Positions 63,709-64,000 of a stretch of 64,000 nt of DNA are shown here, in pieces (positions within the stretch are counted from its first letter, which is position 1; each line of letters opens with the position of its first letter). The notes beneath the pieces are model-generated. The model had not been told where the DNA came from and did no database searches. It saw only the letters and a list, made by a program, of their open reading frames with translations. The position numbers and the translations under genes are program-made. Source of the DNA: Ailurus styani (taxonomy: Eukaryota > Chordata > Mammalia > Carnivora > Ailuridae); contig LNAC01000136.1 of the NCBI GenBank assembly GCA_002007465.1, positions 3,082,284 through 3,146,283 on the forward strand, given 5' to 3'.

Positions 63709-63763
63709 TGATGCTATCTAATTGTTAGACCCTCTATTTGATTTCCCAGAAGTTTTTTTTTTT

Positions 63764-63972
63764 CTTAATGAGATTGATTTTTGTAGCCTACCATTGCTTG
63801 CATAGTGTCAGCTCCATTTCACACTAGGCACAGAAATGGCCAGAGCCGTGCAATAGGTAAAGAATTCNCTTAATGAGATTGATTTTTGTAGCCTACCATT
63901 GCTTGCATATTGTCAGCTCCATTTCACACTAGGCACAGAAATGGCCAGAGCCGTGCAATAGGTAAAGAATTC
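63764..63972. repeat. 104-bp direct duplication around a single N
   Basis: 63764-63867 is repeated at 63869-63972, with one G/T difference, around the N at 63868. Same artefact type as at 32758 and 31012. Confidence 0.9.
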
Positions 63973-64000
63973 ATTTATAGCTTTTGAATTATTTTACTAA

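Overview
The window is vertebrate nuclear DNA from a caniform carnivore, most likely a mustelid (ferret, mink, marten or otter group). It is dense in tRNA-Lys-derived Can-SINEs; I count 35 copies. Many carry the GTTAAAGCCTCTGCC head variant that I associate with mustelids. The species call is inference; the carnivore call is strong.

One protein-coding gene runs through nearly the whole window on the + strand: TRPM6, the magnesium-permeable TRP channel fused to an alpha-kinase. I can place 19 consecutive coding exons between 8272 and 63456, taken here as exons 2 to 20. Every junction is GT-AG, all phases join, and the spliced frame is 2643 nt (881 codons) with no stop. It covers the cytosolic TRPM homology region, including the SLOG-like ligand-sensing fold, the pre-S1 linker and the first transmembrane helix S1. 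The first exon or exons lie outside the window or were not recognised. Everything after S1 (pore, TRP box, kinase) lies downstream.

Layout: 1-8271 is 5' flank or first intron, with SINEs and an LTR. 8272-35588 holds exons 2-11 with introns rich in SINEs, LTRs and LINE remnants. 37951-42910 holds exons 12-14, with a young L1 inserted into an older L2. Intron 14 (42911-47108) contains a broken intronless copy of FBXO15. 47109-63456 holds exons 15-20. No second active gene, RNA gene or CRISPR array was found.

The observations most worth a second look are these. (1) An L1 fragment sits 5 nt inside intron 17; its apparent target-site duplication spans and duplicates the exon 17 splice donor. (2) A truncated L1 carries a 43-bp 3' transduction with its own polyadenylation signal. 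(3) Exon 15 has competing in-frame acceptors. (4) The exon 20 acceptor has an almost pure poly-C tract that is broken by an N. (5) Three single-N joints are flanked by direct duplications that look like assembly errors rather than biology.
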